From Parelaphostrongylus tenuis (lineage: Eukaryota > Nematoda > Chromadorea > Rhabditida > Metastrongylidae), in contig JAHQIW010000741.1 of NCBI GenBank assembly GCA_019055375.1, positions 1-64,000 of the forward strand: a DNA stretch of 64,000 nucleotides, read 5' to 3'. The translations under genes were made by a program, and so were the position numbers. The notes under the pieces were generated by a model. That model was not told the DNA's origin. It made no database searches and saw only the letters and a list, made by a program, of their open reading frames with translations. Position 1 is the first letter of the stretch, and each line of letters starts with the position of its first letter. This document shows positions 22,615 through 33,379 of the stretch, one piece after another.

Positions 22615-23565
22615 ATGCCATTATATCGTTTTTGATTAGTCGATCGAGTACTCGTAAAAAATGCTGCTGTTTTGAGACGAACCTAACTACTGAGTGGGAG
22701 ATCTTTAAATCATCCGAGACGGCGGCAACAGCTTATACTAGATACAGTGGAAATCTCTAAAATTGCTACTTTGAGAATCCACGCTAAAGTTTATTTAACA
22801 TCCAGTTAACTCTTCGGGGAAAAAGTCTTAAAAGTTTCGAATATCTTGATCCATCACCTACATAAATGACTATTGCAAGATTACGAAGTCAAAAAAGAAA
22901 TAATGAATCCATAAGGATTTCTTGCATACAATTTATTTATATCTTTCTCACAGTCCGTATTTCACATTTTTATTAATAGAAAATCATGGATATCAATTCG
23001 GCACACTTTGTTAACAAACACTGTTAGAGATTACACCCAATCTTTGATAAATCTTCCTGTATAGACCTTATATTCAATGGGGTGCTGAATAAAAAAAAAA
23101 CTACTCGTGCTCCAATCTGGCACGCTCCTCGAGCGCTAAGCCAGTACAAAGACGGCTGCAAAACAATGTGCTCAAAATGCCACAACTGTCTGAAAGACGT
23201 TTATTTCCAGCAAGTATGAAAACCGCAACAAGTTGAAATACCATAAAGAATTTCAAGATATCATGTAATGTTGCATCTTATGTAGGAACAAACCGATAAT
23301 TTGGAATTCACACATTATTTTTGATTCAAATAAAGAGCCAGAACTAGCTTCCATTTTCAAATAACCAAACAAAACTTTCAGAAAGTGGCAGCATTTCGAT
23401 ATGGCACTGCGAATCAAGTAGCAAAAACGTACTTGTCCAATGCCCATCCTCTCAACACTCACATGAGAAAAAAACCTCTTGTTAGAAATATTTGAAACGG
23501 CTACAAAGGTGTGCACAAGAGAAGAAGAGAGGAAAGAATCGATAATCATGGTACGAAAAATTGCC
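22615..23565. other. No recognisable feature
   Basis: AT-rich sequence, with nothing recognisable from the end of copy C onward except the 42-bp tandem repeat. The open frame at 23253-23567 on the minus strand has no family resemblance or splice context. Confidence 0.35.
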
Positions 23566-23569
23566 ATTT

Positions 23570-24070
23570 CCTGCCGCTACAAAGCATAAGCCACCCGGGT
23601 TGGTTCAAAAGTGTGGTTAGGCCTCAATATAATACCTCGCGCTCAGATGATATCCCTCTCAAGCCGCCCTTTATATCGAGCGAGGTTAATAGCGCTATTA
23701 AAAAGTGTCTATAAAGCTGAGCTTCAAAGTTCTGAAGCAGTTGCTGCAGGCACCCTGTGCCGTCAACAGCCGAAAACTTCGCTCCGCGAAATGGGTAGAC
23801 TAGATGATTGATTACGCCACTCAGGAATATGTATAATCTACCCTAGCAGAAGAAAAAGATCGTGCGAATAGCTCTGTATCATGTAAAGCATGCGGGATCG
23901 AACATGTTGGCGAAGTGAGTAGTCTGCATTGTGTTCGCTATAAAAGAACGTCTAGATGGCAAATTCAAATTCCGATAAAGTACTCGGAATACACATAGAG
24001 CACAAAAGCACAACGGTCCAGGCTCTGAAGAAGATAATGTCGCCAAAATGTTAATCGTCGCTCTACTACT
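23570..24070 (+). mobile_element. Penelope-like element relic (C-terminal half)
   Basis: Scattered frames match the element at 53820-56045. PFISSEVNSAIKKCL is followed after stops by KAELQSS.AVA. CIIYPSRRKRSCE stands where the cysteine-rich CxxCPxGREGDC segment is expected. SCKACGIEHVGEV corresponds to the GIY-YIG start. The 3' end then shows a ccaggctctgaagaagat block near 24020. Many stops and frameshifts are present and no RT active site remains. Confidence 0.7.
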
Positions 24071-25132
24071 GCCACTACTATCAAAACCTCGTGTCAGCTA
24101 GCCAGGCTTTCAGATTAACTTACATCACATACTGATGCCATGGTTCATAGGAAATCGCTCTTTGAAATTAATCTCGATTTTGCTGCAATAAAGTATTAGA
24201 GATTGAACTGTGGACACTAATCAGTCTCTCGGTTGCTCAATGAAAACAACTTTATGAAGCCTTATTAGAAGTGATTTAATGCATACTTGGTCTATAAAAC
24301 AATTTGCGGTTGCCAACAAATGCATCAAGTCAGTGTGGTCTATCCTTGCAGACAACTGTGTTATGAACTTGTTGACCGATGAGAGACGGAGAACGAATGA
24401 ACACGGCCTTCCCGATCATGACAAAAATTACTCTTCACTTTCAACTACCATGTTACACTTGTCTTGGATGTCAGAGAAAAGAAAGAAAGAATAAGGTTTT
24501 CTGTTTCGATTGGATCTCAAGACTAGAGTCATGCATTTGACTTCCTTAAGATCGTTGAAGTTGAAACAACGCATACCGAGTCTTGCAATGTCTTGTGGTG
24601 ATCTACTATTATTATTCGCACTGCCTCAAAAATTTACTCCTTGAATTGCTTCCATTTTTTCTTGGATATTCATGAAAAATAGAAAGTGTTTGGTTTAACG
24701 TGAAGTTTCAATAGAATTCATAGACACGAAAGAAAGCATTGTTAGCATTGTTTCTGCATATGGAACTTTGTGTGTATAAAAAATGGCTAATATCCTGCTT
24801 GTCTAATCATCATTTTTTACCACATAAACACTTTTTGAACGAAAAAGGATTAGTTGTCGAGACTTGAAAACAACCAGCATTCTCTGGTTGGTCCCAACTT
24901 GCAAAAAATGTTTTCATAAGTTTGATCATTTGCCTATGAATCACCCGGAGTGTTCTCAAAATAGATCACCACCATATCTGCTCGTGTCATGCATGAAAAA
25001 GAATACTAAAAGCAATGACTCTTTTTCTTCCTTGAAGAAAAATTTAGGGTCATATCTCTCCATTCGACCGCTTTTTATGGACACCGCTCAGAAAAAATGG
25101 TAGTCTGATATTGATCTAACATATTTGAGCCG
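24071..25132. other. No recognisable feature
   Basis: AT-rich sequence with short chance ORFs only. No family resemblance or repeat sharing with the rest of the window was seen. Confidence 0.35.
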
Positions 25133-25345
25133 TTAGTCAGGTCCACATGCTACAAAGGCGCCTGCTTCTCTTCCAGGGCTCTTTAGAAGCAGAGTTCCGC
25201 GCTTCACTGATCCATTGAGACCATACTCCTCTATGAAGCAATCGACACCGAGTAATAAATCTCCTAAAGTCAGGTGACAGTATCCCTTGGAATTGCACTT
25301 TATTTTAGCAGACACAAGCTCAACTTCTGGTCTCTGCATGATAAG
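25133..25345 (-). CDS. Tentative unknown terminal exon
   Basis: Minus-strand open frame of 68 codons from an ATG, extendable upstream to an acceptor-like caatatag. It includes KIKCNSKGYCHLTLGDLLLG and SPGREAGAFVACGPD and ends in TAA. Composition looks protein-like, with three cysteines. I recognise no family. A possible upstream exon near 25870-25790 after the acceptor tttccag is weaker. It could be chance. Confidence 0.22.
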   Translation of the reverse strand, partial: LIMQRPEVELVSAKIKCNSKGYCHLTLGDLLLGVDCFIEEYGLNGSVKRGTLLLKSPGREAGAFVACGPD

Positions 25346-26329
25346 GACCTATATTGCTACAAAGTGCGCAATTCTTTTGCATTACTGCAGTAATTCCTGC
25401 TACAAGTACTAAGCGAAGTACCCAGTATGCTCTATAAGCGTATATCACTTCTGAGACGCCTTTCGTCTTCCTAATTTCGTTACTATCTAGGTGTATGAGT
25501 TTCGAGAATTACACGGCACTCTTTGGGATGGGAAAAAGCGAAAAAAAAAAACTGGAGAAACCGTTCGCGGAAAACTTAGGAATAGTAGAGTGGTGGAGAG
25601 AACGACTAATCAGTCAGTCTAGGCATGATCCCTCGAATCAAGCAAGGTAAAATGACAGCCTTGTATCTTTTGAACTGTTCAGTTTTGGAGCAATCAATAT
25701 GTGTCTACGGTATTTGTACAATGCAAGAGATCGCTATCACAGATCCCCAAGCAAATTCTTTAGTGAGCATGACATAAATTCAATTTTACCTTTCCGAATG
25801 TTGAAAAAATGCAAAAAAGATAAGTAAAAGTTAGGCAAGTTGGTTTCCAATTCTATCTTCCACGGAATCGATATAGTCGCCTGGAAACAAAGCGGAAACA
25901 GAGCAGTACCAGTGGAGCCTGCAATATCACACAATTTCGCAGGCGTTTAAAGTCATAGAACATATATGCAGTGAACATTAGATGAGTGCCACTTTTTGCA
26001 TTCTCTCGCTTCTTTTTTCATATCACTACATAATACACCGACAGTTTTTCAATATCAAATAGTTTTTTACTCTTTCTGTTTTAATTTCTAGCGGTCACAT
26101 GGTTTGCAGTTCAAGGATGCCTAAGAGATATGCTATGGAAACTATCGAGGCGCTCAACAATTCTGTTCGTAAAGCCCTAACTAGGAGTGAATTTGGCCGA
26201 TAGCAAAGCCTGACGGCCAATTCATGCATTCATCGCTCAAAACATGAAGAGCAAAGCATAAAGCTCTCGGTTGATGAATCCGCCTATGATGCATGTTTTC
26301 GATATTTCAGTTTTTAGCATTGTTTAAGG
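25346..26329. other. No recognisable feature
   Basis: Apart from a weak exon candidate near 25790-25870 (minus), nothing could be assigned. Confidence 0.35.
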
Positions 26330-26517
26330 TAATTGAATGCACATCTGCCTTTCACAATACCTGCGCTGGCTTGTCGGTATAGTGAGGCAATGTTGCTATT
26401 CTCCAAAGCCACTTCACCGACCCCTGAAAGGATGAAACGCTCGATGAGTCATGAGCGCGAAATCGATCCATCGACCTTGTGTGCGACGCAGTGCACCTCT
26501 AATCACTGTGCCACATA
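26330..26517 (-). repeat. tRNA-derived SINE, partial
   Basis: Same family as 49665-49975. On the minus strand it has a ggcacagtgattagaggtg A-box region, a gatcgatttcgcgctcatg B-box region (one or two changes) and the cttcagggg block. The 3' half is shortened. It directly abuts the RTE 3' terminus at about 26525. Confidence 0.7.
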
Positions 26518-26524
26518 AGCCCCT

Positions 26525-29500
26525 ACATCACCTGTATCACCTGTCGCTCCGTTGATCGTCGGGTGACTCGAGCGGGTATCTGCAGCACTTTCATTTTTCC
26601 CTATCGCGTGCAAGAGTAGCCCAATGGGTCCTTCCTCGCTCTACGGATTCGCTGAGCATAATATCTTTCTTCTATGACTTTCGCGAAGAAATCGGACCAC
26701 AGGTTCGGTGGTTCACCTGTAGAGCGCCTGATATCCCGTGGAATCCAGTCGGCAACGGCTCTCGTCCATCGGTTGTCGTTGAAGCGCATCACGTGTCCAG
26801 CCCACCTTATTTTCGATATCCTGGAGTGTAGAACGGCGTTCTCTGATCTTCGATCGTTGACGTAGGTCGGAACTTCGGATCCTTCTCTCATTTGCGAGAT
26901 ACGGGATACTCCTAGTATCGACTTTTCGACTGCGCGTTCGATAACGGCAAGTGATCTTTCATCCTGCTTACGTAGCGACCAGGTTTCTGCTCCATACGTT
27001 AGGGCAGGGATAATTGTCGAGTCGAAAAGGTGGGCACGGAGTCGGATGTTCTTTGTCCTCTTCACTACATCTTCGATGCTCTTAAACGTTCCCCAAGCCG
27101 CTCGTTTCATCCTGCTCAACTCTGGAGCTAGGTCGTTCATCAAGTTGATCTTCACGACCTAGATAGACATAACTAGAGCATTCGGAGAATGTCGTTCCGT
27201 TGAGCGTGAATGGGGCATTAGAAACCCATCCGTTCCTCATAAACATCAGTTTCGTTAGATTCATTGTGAAGACCAATCTTTCCACAGGCGCTGTCGAAAT
27301 CGTCAACATTCGTTCCGCTTGGCTGATGCTTAGTGTTAAAGACGATATGATCAGCAAAGCGAGGATGGTTTAATTGTCGATCGTCAATTCTCACTCCCAT
27401 ATCGTCCCATTGTAATGTTCGCATGACTTTTGGAGGGTGGCAGTGAATAATTTTGGCAAAATTTTATCGCCTTGTCGAACCCTTCTTCTTACGTCAATGG
27501 TGAGATTGTTGTAGAATGTGTTGTCGAGTTGGGATATTTTGGTCGTGATGTCTCTATATAGCTCACGAAAAATCATTATGTACCGAGTGGGACCCTTCTG
27601 GTTATCTAGAGCCTCTACAACCGCTTCTATTTCCACTGAATCAAAGGCTTTCTTCGGATAGATGAAGGTGAGACAGAGCGGTTGTTTGTACTCTCGTGAA
27701 ACTTCAATCAGTCTTGTAATCGTGTGGATGTGGTCTATGGTACTAAATTCTTTTCCGAACCCTTCTGTTTGCATGGCTGTCCTTCTTCCAGTGTATGCGT
27801 TGATCCTGCTTAGGATGACTCGATTGAAGAGTTTATAGACAACAATCAGGCAGATTGGCCGATAATTGCCTGTGTCGTGAAAGATCTCCATTTTTGAGCA
27901 ATCAACACGGTCTTCTCGCTGGTTTTCCACTGAATGGAAACCTTCGCATCTTGACATGGTAGCGTAGTGAAGAGCCGGAACTAGGGTGTTGATGAGAATT
28001 GGCGGTAGGTTCTTCAGGTGTTCTGGTCTAATCCTGTCTGGAACGGGTGTTGTCTCTGTCCTTCACCGAGCGATATAGCATGTCGGATTTCGGAAGGAAG
28101 GACCGGTGGAACGACATATTCGTCCTTCTTTCAATTTATATGACGGCTAAGAGGGCATGGCTAGCGAAGAATCAGAGTAGTATTGGTAGATGATTTTTTC
28201 CATAGCCCTTCTGGAAGGTGTGAGTGTCCTGTCAGGGCATCGAAGCGCAATCATCTTGGTCTTATGATTGTCGAAGCCTCACTGGGCTTTGCGAATGCTC
28301 TTCTCAGCTTCTGCAGCTTCTGCTATAACTGCTGCTCGTCTCTCTTTGAGGTCTCCTTTTATCGCTTCTCTGCAGCGCTTCGCAGGATCGGACGTAAGGA
28401 TTTTCGTTGCCTGTTTCTCGTTAGATTCCACGTTGACTTATCAGCTCGAGTGTCTGCGGAGACAAGCGTTACATCGTGACTTTGGGACCCTCAGCTTTCA
28501 TGGCGCTAATGTGAAGATATTCAACTGGCCGTCGTATTCTTCGTCGATGTCGTCGGCAACGGTATCTTCCAAAGAACCGACTCATAAGTTGAATACATCC
28601 CAGTTTATGGTAGTTCTGGGACTTCGTTGTTTGAATTTAGCGACTTCCTCTCCTTCCGGAAAATCGGAACGCTGCGCGTAGGAGGCGATGCTCAAATCCC
28701 GCGTATGAACTTAGAAACACACAGCGACATCGGTCAGGCAAAACCTTCGATTTACTAAGATGTGGTCTATTTCGTTATGCTACTATCATTTGGAAGACTC
28801 CTTCGCCCAACGCTGAGAGTGTGACTGTTGGAATTGTGAGTTGCCCATGGATGGTTTGGGTCGTCATGATAAGCTCAGCTAGCGTCTCACCCTGGTCATT
28901 CCACTCATGTCCTGGTTCTCATGTGACGTTCATCAGCGTATTTAGGTGCATTTTCGCGTTGAAATTTTCAACAAGGACGTTCAAGAATGTATGGTCTTCT
29001 CCGAAGATTCTTTCGAGGTCTATGTAGGACGCTTCGACTTCATCTTCGTCACAGCTCCATGCTGGTGCACAAGGCAAAAAGGAAGATCAAAACTTGCATT
29101 AAACCACATCGTATCAACGTAGTCGTCCAATGACACGGTTGTTAGTTGTTCAAACGAATATCGATGTGCACGGTCAAATTCGATTTGACCAGGACACCAA
29201 CGCCGCCGACACTTCTGCTATCGTATGTTCTAAGAAACAGTTCTTCTCTAGTGTCACAAAGAGGTGAAAAGGATGGCGTCTTCTCGTCTTAGCCAGGCCG
29301 ATGACGTAATATCCTATCTTTCTTGTTGCAATCAATAGATCTTCCACAGTGCAATCGTGAGCATGGTTCTTGCATTGTATCTACAGATCGTCATTTTGGT
29401 CTGTTTCTATTTTGGCAGCCTCCTTTGGCCCTGAGACTTCAGCAGCCTCTCCGTACATCGTCCTACCTTGATGCTTCCGTACCAGGAGCTCTTTCGGGGT

Positions 29501-29945
29501 CGGAGTAATAAGGCCGTGCTTGCTGTCTGCTTTTAGCATTTAGATACCCAACGTATAGCTTGATAGACTCCAAACGTAGGGGCTGGGTTATCACGAATAG
29601 CTTGCCTGTCTCGCTCGGAGGAGCGGGAGAAGCTTATTTGTTTGAGGCGACTCCTAACCGCATCTCATGCACTTCCTAGCCGCTTGATTCAGGTTTTTGG
29701 CCTACTTACTCGTAGAAATAGAGTTCTGTCAAATCCGCTCTGTAAAGCAGGGAGCTCATCCCGTTGATTGCCACCCGCGTCTGTAGGAAGCACACGGTTC
29801 GCTTTTGATTCGCGCTTGAGTCTCCTATTCCCCACCTGGGAACGCGCCACGTGCCCTCGCGACTAACCGGGCGGGATTCCTCAAAGAGGGAGATCCGGGG
29901 TGGACACTTTTTGGGCCTTTTGATCTAGTCGCATAAGACCTCGGA
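26525..29945 (-). mobile_element. RTE-type non-LTR retrotransposon, near full length but dead
   Basis: The 5' UTR-like leader is at about 29945-29400. The endonuclease ORF starts with ATG at 29394 (MTICRYNART) and shows a VGGVGVLV block before degrading. Reverse transcriptase follows: NYRPICLI and KLFNRVIL, motif A reading FIYPKKAFDSVE, then RRRVRQGDKI, motif C reading RFADHIVF, then CSSYVYLGR, RLRAHLFDSTIIPALTYGAE, RWAGHVMR and WIPRD. RTE elements retrotranspose by target-primed reverse transcription. Both RT active-site aspartates are lost (FID to FIY, FADD to FADH), and several frameshifts break the ORF. The 3' end carries short ACAGGTGAT-type repeats (26525-26550). Confidence 0.92.
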
Positions 29946-30610
29946 CCAAGTACACGGCGGATATGAATAAATGTGCAGTAGTGCTTACTTGAGATACCAG
30001 TTTGGTAACAGTGATGCAGATGATTTTTCAAATACTCACAAGCGTCATGATGAGTTTTCCCAATCTTATCATCGGTGAAGTTGTAATTTGGGAAAATCGC
30101 CGAAGTGATTGGTTGGATGTCGAAGTCGAGTTCTACTAACATGGCTGAGAACGACGATATAGTGGGCTCTGCTGAAAAGATGCCTTAACAATAAAGCTTC
30201 ACGAATGATCACCGGCTTACGTTAGTTAGCACCTCTCCTCTAAGAACACAGCGCTTGGAAGTCAACCGTATGTTGTGAACGAAGCAGTATATGAGTTAAT
30301 GATTAATTCAGGTTAACTCGTTCAATCCCAAGGGACACATATATGCGTCAGCTTTCGTCATCGTGAGCAACGCGAGGAGAGAATTTTATATTTGAGGGCG
30401 TTGAAATGATCTATGATAAGTTATCTGCTAAGTCGAGGTTTCGCGTAAATTAATGACACCGCTAAATAATGTAATACCATAGTAGAGCTGTTTAGAATGG
30501 TTTTTCTCAGCGTAAAAAACGCTCATGTATCGAGAAATCTCTACGTTTCAGCGAAAAAGAAAAACAATGTAGTTGCAGAGTTACGTAATTTCAACGGACA
30601 TAGCACATTT
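29946..30610. other. No recognisable feature
   Basis: Intergenic sequence between the RTE 5' end and the next SINE. Nothing was assigned. Confidence 0.35.
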
Positions 30611-30905
30611 GAGCGCACTGGAGCAGTGGTTGGAGGTGCTCTGCGCTCGCACGAGGTCAATGGTTCGATCTCGCTCTTATGGCTCACCAAGTCATTCATC
30701 CCTCTGGAGTCGGTGAGCTGGTACCAAACAAGTCTTAATCTCGTCTGGGAGGATAAGCAGCACTGACTCGGTTCAGCGGGAGGCCACCGTGAGTCATTGT
30801 GAAGGCCAGATGTGCATTCAATCACCTCAAACGAAGCCAAAAATTAAAGTCGAGTGCATGGCGCATTCCTCAGGGATTGATCAACGTCGTGAGCTCTCCA
30901 TCAGC
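30611..30905 (+). repeat. tRNA-derived SINE with pol III box-like sequences
   Basis: The head reads gagcagtggttggaggtgc (A-box region) and aatggttcgatctcgctc (B box, GGTTCGATC). The body blocks follow in the standard order: ggctcaccaagtc, ggtaccaaacaag, gggaggataagcagcactga, ggttcagcgggaggccaccg, ccagatgtgcattcaatcac, cagggattgatcaacg and gagctc. No coding function. Confidence 0.85.
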
Positions 30906-32164
30906 ATCGCTTCTTATTCTGTCTTTGCAATCCCACAGCTTGGGAAATGCCGATTTTGATGCCATACTCGATTTGTGAAAGAATCTCCATAATACGCTCT
31001 GCTAGCAAGATAGAAATACCGTTTCGCATTCGGAGTCGTTGTTGCAACTCACAGCGGATTTGTTTGCATTACAAAGTAAAACTGTGATTCTAAGCTAGCC
31101 TTATTTCCATAAAAATTAGTTTCATTATTAGAGGCACTTTCTATACATAATTTTTTGGAAGAAACGGTCAATTTTGCTAGATACTTTCAGTGCATACAGA
31201 TTACACAGATGAATAATATTCACAGCTGTGTGAAAGTAAGTTCATAAAAAGTCATCCATGAGACAATAGATTTAAATTCCTCGATGAAAGTATAGAAATT
31301 CCCACTCAAAGTTCATTAGTGTCGTTTCACTGTAATGGACAATTGCAACTGACTATTTCAGACCTCTTTCAAGAGCTATATAATTTGACAATGCATTTTA
31401 AACCTTTCATAAGGCCCGTTATGGGCACTTATCAGTGTAAAACACGTGTTGCGGCCCTCCAGCCTTAGCAGTTTCACGGTGCCTTTTTGTTCAGTTCTTG
31501 ATGATCTAGCCCTATATAGGTGGATCGACGACGAACTTTCTACACCCCGACGTACGGTGAAACAATCTCCGTGGCGCTCTTTTCAAAGTGTCGAGTGTGA
31601 TTTTGTCGACTATATCATGTACCGTCCAACTGACGAGGCTATAAGGCGAAAACACACACTCTGAGTTTTTTTTCAGTAGATGCCCTGGCTTGCAATTTCT
31701 CGTGTTCATAAGAAGTTGAACAGAAGCGGCAGAGGGTAGAAAATAATTCAACGGCAAGCAGAAGATGATTACGCCGATTACTGAAAGACGAAAAAATGCC
31801 TAACTCATTTCTCACACATAACGTGACGTCGACTGGAACATGCAAGTGTAGCGTTCATTCTATGTACATTTATTTCAGTCCATATTTTTATGGGGCCTGA
31901 GGAGGACTGGGGATCACTGAATTTATTCATTATATCATCACATTTTTTCATTTCCAAAATTAAAAAGGAGAAGAGAAAAAAACTTTTCAGGCTAGAAAAA
32001 TGGTCAATGGGCCAGCGCATTCATCGAAAAAAGTAATTAGGGAGCCTCAAAGTAAGGCTAAAAAGTACGGGTTAGGTTTTTGAAAACTGAAACAAAGATT
32101 TGTGCTTTGTTTTTCTTTGTATATCTTTCATGAATACCTAAGAGAACTGAGGGTGAGCAAAACG
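30906..32164. other. No recognisable gene
   Basis: The segment at 31560-31665 shows weak resemblance to the internal part of the MITE at 32512-32811 (an actgacgaggctataaggcg block). The rest is unassigned. Confidence 0.3.
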
Positions 32165-32234
32165 GCCTCGAACGGGAATCGAACCCTGTTTTATCCTATC
32201 CGGGACGCGTGCTGTACCACTGCACCACCGAAGC
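32165..32234 (-). repeat. Degenerate tRNA-like sequence
   Basis: On the minus strand, GCTTCGG / TCGAGGC forms a 7-bp acceptor stem with wobbles, GTGC / GCAC a D stem, and GGTTCGATTCC a perfect B box. The T stem has only three pairs, and the anticodon arm (CGTCCCGGATAGGAT) does not form a normal loop, so this is a tRNA pseudogene or SINE head. The adjacent cctaagagaactgag...gtgagcaaaa segment recurs at 32420. Confidence 0.45.
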
Positions 32235-32414
32235 ACATTTGCCCGACCACTTGTTCTTCAACATCTCTATGTCAGTTATCAGCCACTAATCCTTAACAGG
32301 TTTGGTCGTGTATGCGATTTCGCTTTATAAACCCAGTTGAGCTGACAGCCATTATGATAAGTAATGCTCAAAATCTCTGGTGTTATTACTTCCTTTTCGC
32401 AGTGTTATGATGTT

Positions 32415-32503
32415 TCACAAATACCTAAGAGAACTGAGTGTGAGCAAAAAATGGCCTCAAGCGGAATCGACTGCTCACCACTGAATTCTCTTAGGTATTT
32501 GTA
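32415..32503. repeat. Short inverted repeat (MITE-like hairpin)
   Basis: The left arm caaatacctaagagaactga (32416 on) and right arm ...ttctcttaggtatttg (to about 32502) are complementary over about 28 bases, with a core related to the tRNA-like repeat at 32165-32234. Probably a tiny non-autonomous element. Confidence 0.6.
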
Positions 32504-32511
32504 GATTCTTT

Positions 32512-32811
32512 CTTTCGAGTGTTTTATTAAGACCACGCTCAAATTTAAATAGATCCTTTCATTATTGCCTGAGCCAACATGTCATGTGCTATGGTAGGGC
32601 TCTTCTACAGCCCGATACACGTGTTTCGTTCTCACAGACTCGCCAGTCGGGCAGAACGAGTCGTCTTTCTATATCTTTATTGGTCAGTTCTCTCGGGAGC
32701 CTGCTCTCCCTGCAGAGAGATATCGAAAACGGCTCAAATAGACATGTTGGCCAAATAATAATGAAAGGATCTATGAATTTGAGCGTGGTTTCCATAAAAC
32801 ACTCGAAACAA
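32512..32811. mobile_element. Palindromic MITE, about 300 bp
   Basis: Terminal inverted repeats of about 70 bases: left tttcgagtgttttattaaga...ccacgctcaaattt...gatcctttcattatt, right the reverse complement ending ...aaaacactcgaaa. The core has gggctcttctacagcccgat and gatacacgtgtttcg. Related pieces lie at 32905-33066 (inverted), 43975-44215, 47690-47800 and 51285-51378. No ORF. Confidence 0.75.
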
Positions 32812-32904
32812 AGGTATAAGATAATAAAAATACCAGCCAAAGAGCATCGAGTGTACATCACTCTATGTTAGGTGAAAAATTCACTTGATATAGAGTGCAA
32901 AACG

Positions 32905-33066
32905 TTCGTCTTCGACAACTCTCTGTAGGGAGAGTAGGGCTAACGAGAGAAGTGATTGATAAAAAGATCGAAAGACGACGTGTTCTGCTCAACTGACGAG
33001 TCTGTAAGGACGAAACACGTGTATCGGGCTGTACAAGAGCCCTTACCAGACCACATGACAAGTCCT
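32905..33066. mobile_element. MITE core fragment, inverted relative to 32512-32811
   Basis: The reverse complement matches 32584-32730 (gggctcttgtacagcccgat, cacgtgtttcgtcct, cagactcgtcag, cgtcgtctttcgatc) but lacks the terminal repeats. Together with the neighbour it makes a head-to-head pair separated by about 190 bases. Confidence 0.7.
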
Positions 33067-33379
33067 TATTGACCTCAATGTTCGCCTTTCTGGTGCACTG
33101 CTCTTCAACAATCATAAAACACTTCCATATATCAAAAATGTCCATGCATCTCTATCGCAAATATGTTTCGACTTCAATGATTACTATGCGGAGAAAGCCT
33201 TCGTGCATTTCAGTGAACATTTGCTCAGAACGAGTGTAAAAGTAGTCATACATGGCATGGCATTGATGCGTATGACTATGTTTGTGTACAACCTCATCAG
33301 TGAGTGTCTTTTTTGTATCTTTATTCATTTATGCAGTGATGTGAACATGTTTCTCACTTCGAACCATTGTCTTTTTGAG

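Noticed and set aside
28183..28681. Plus-strand overlapping frames of 98 and 137 codons
   Set aside because: They are antisense shadows of the RTE endonuclease-RT region encoded on the minus strand.
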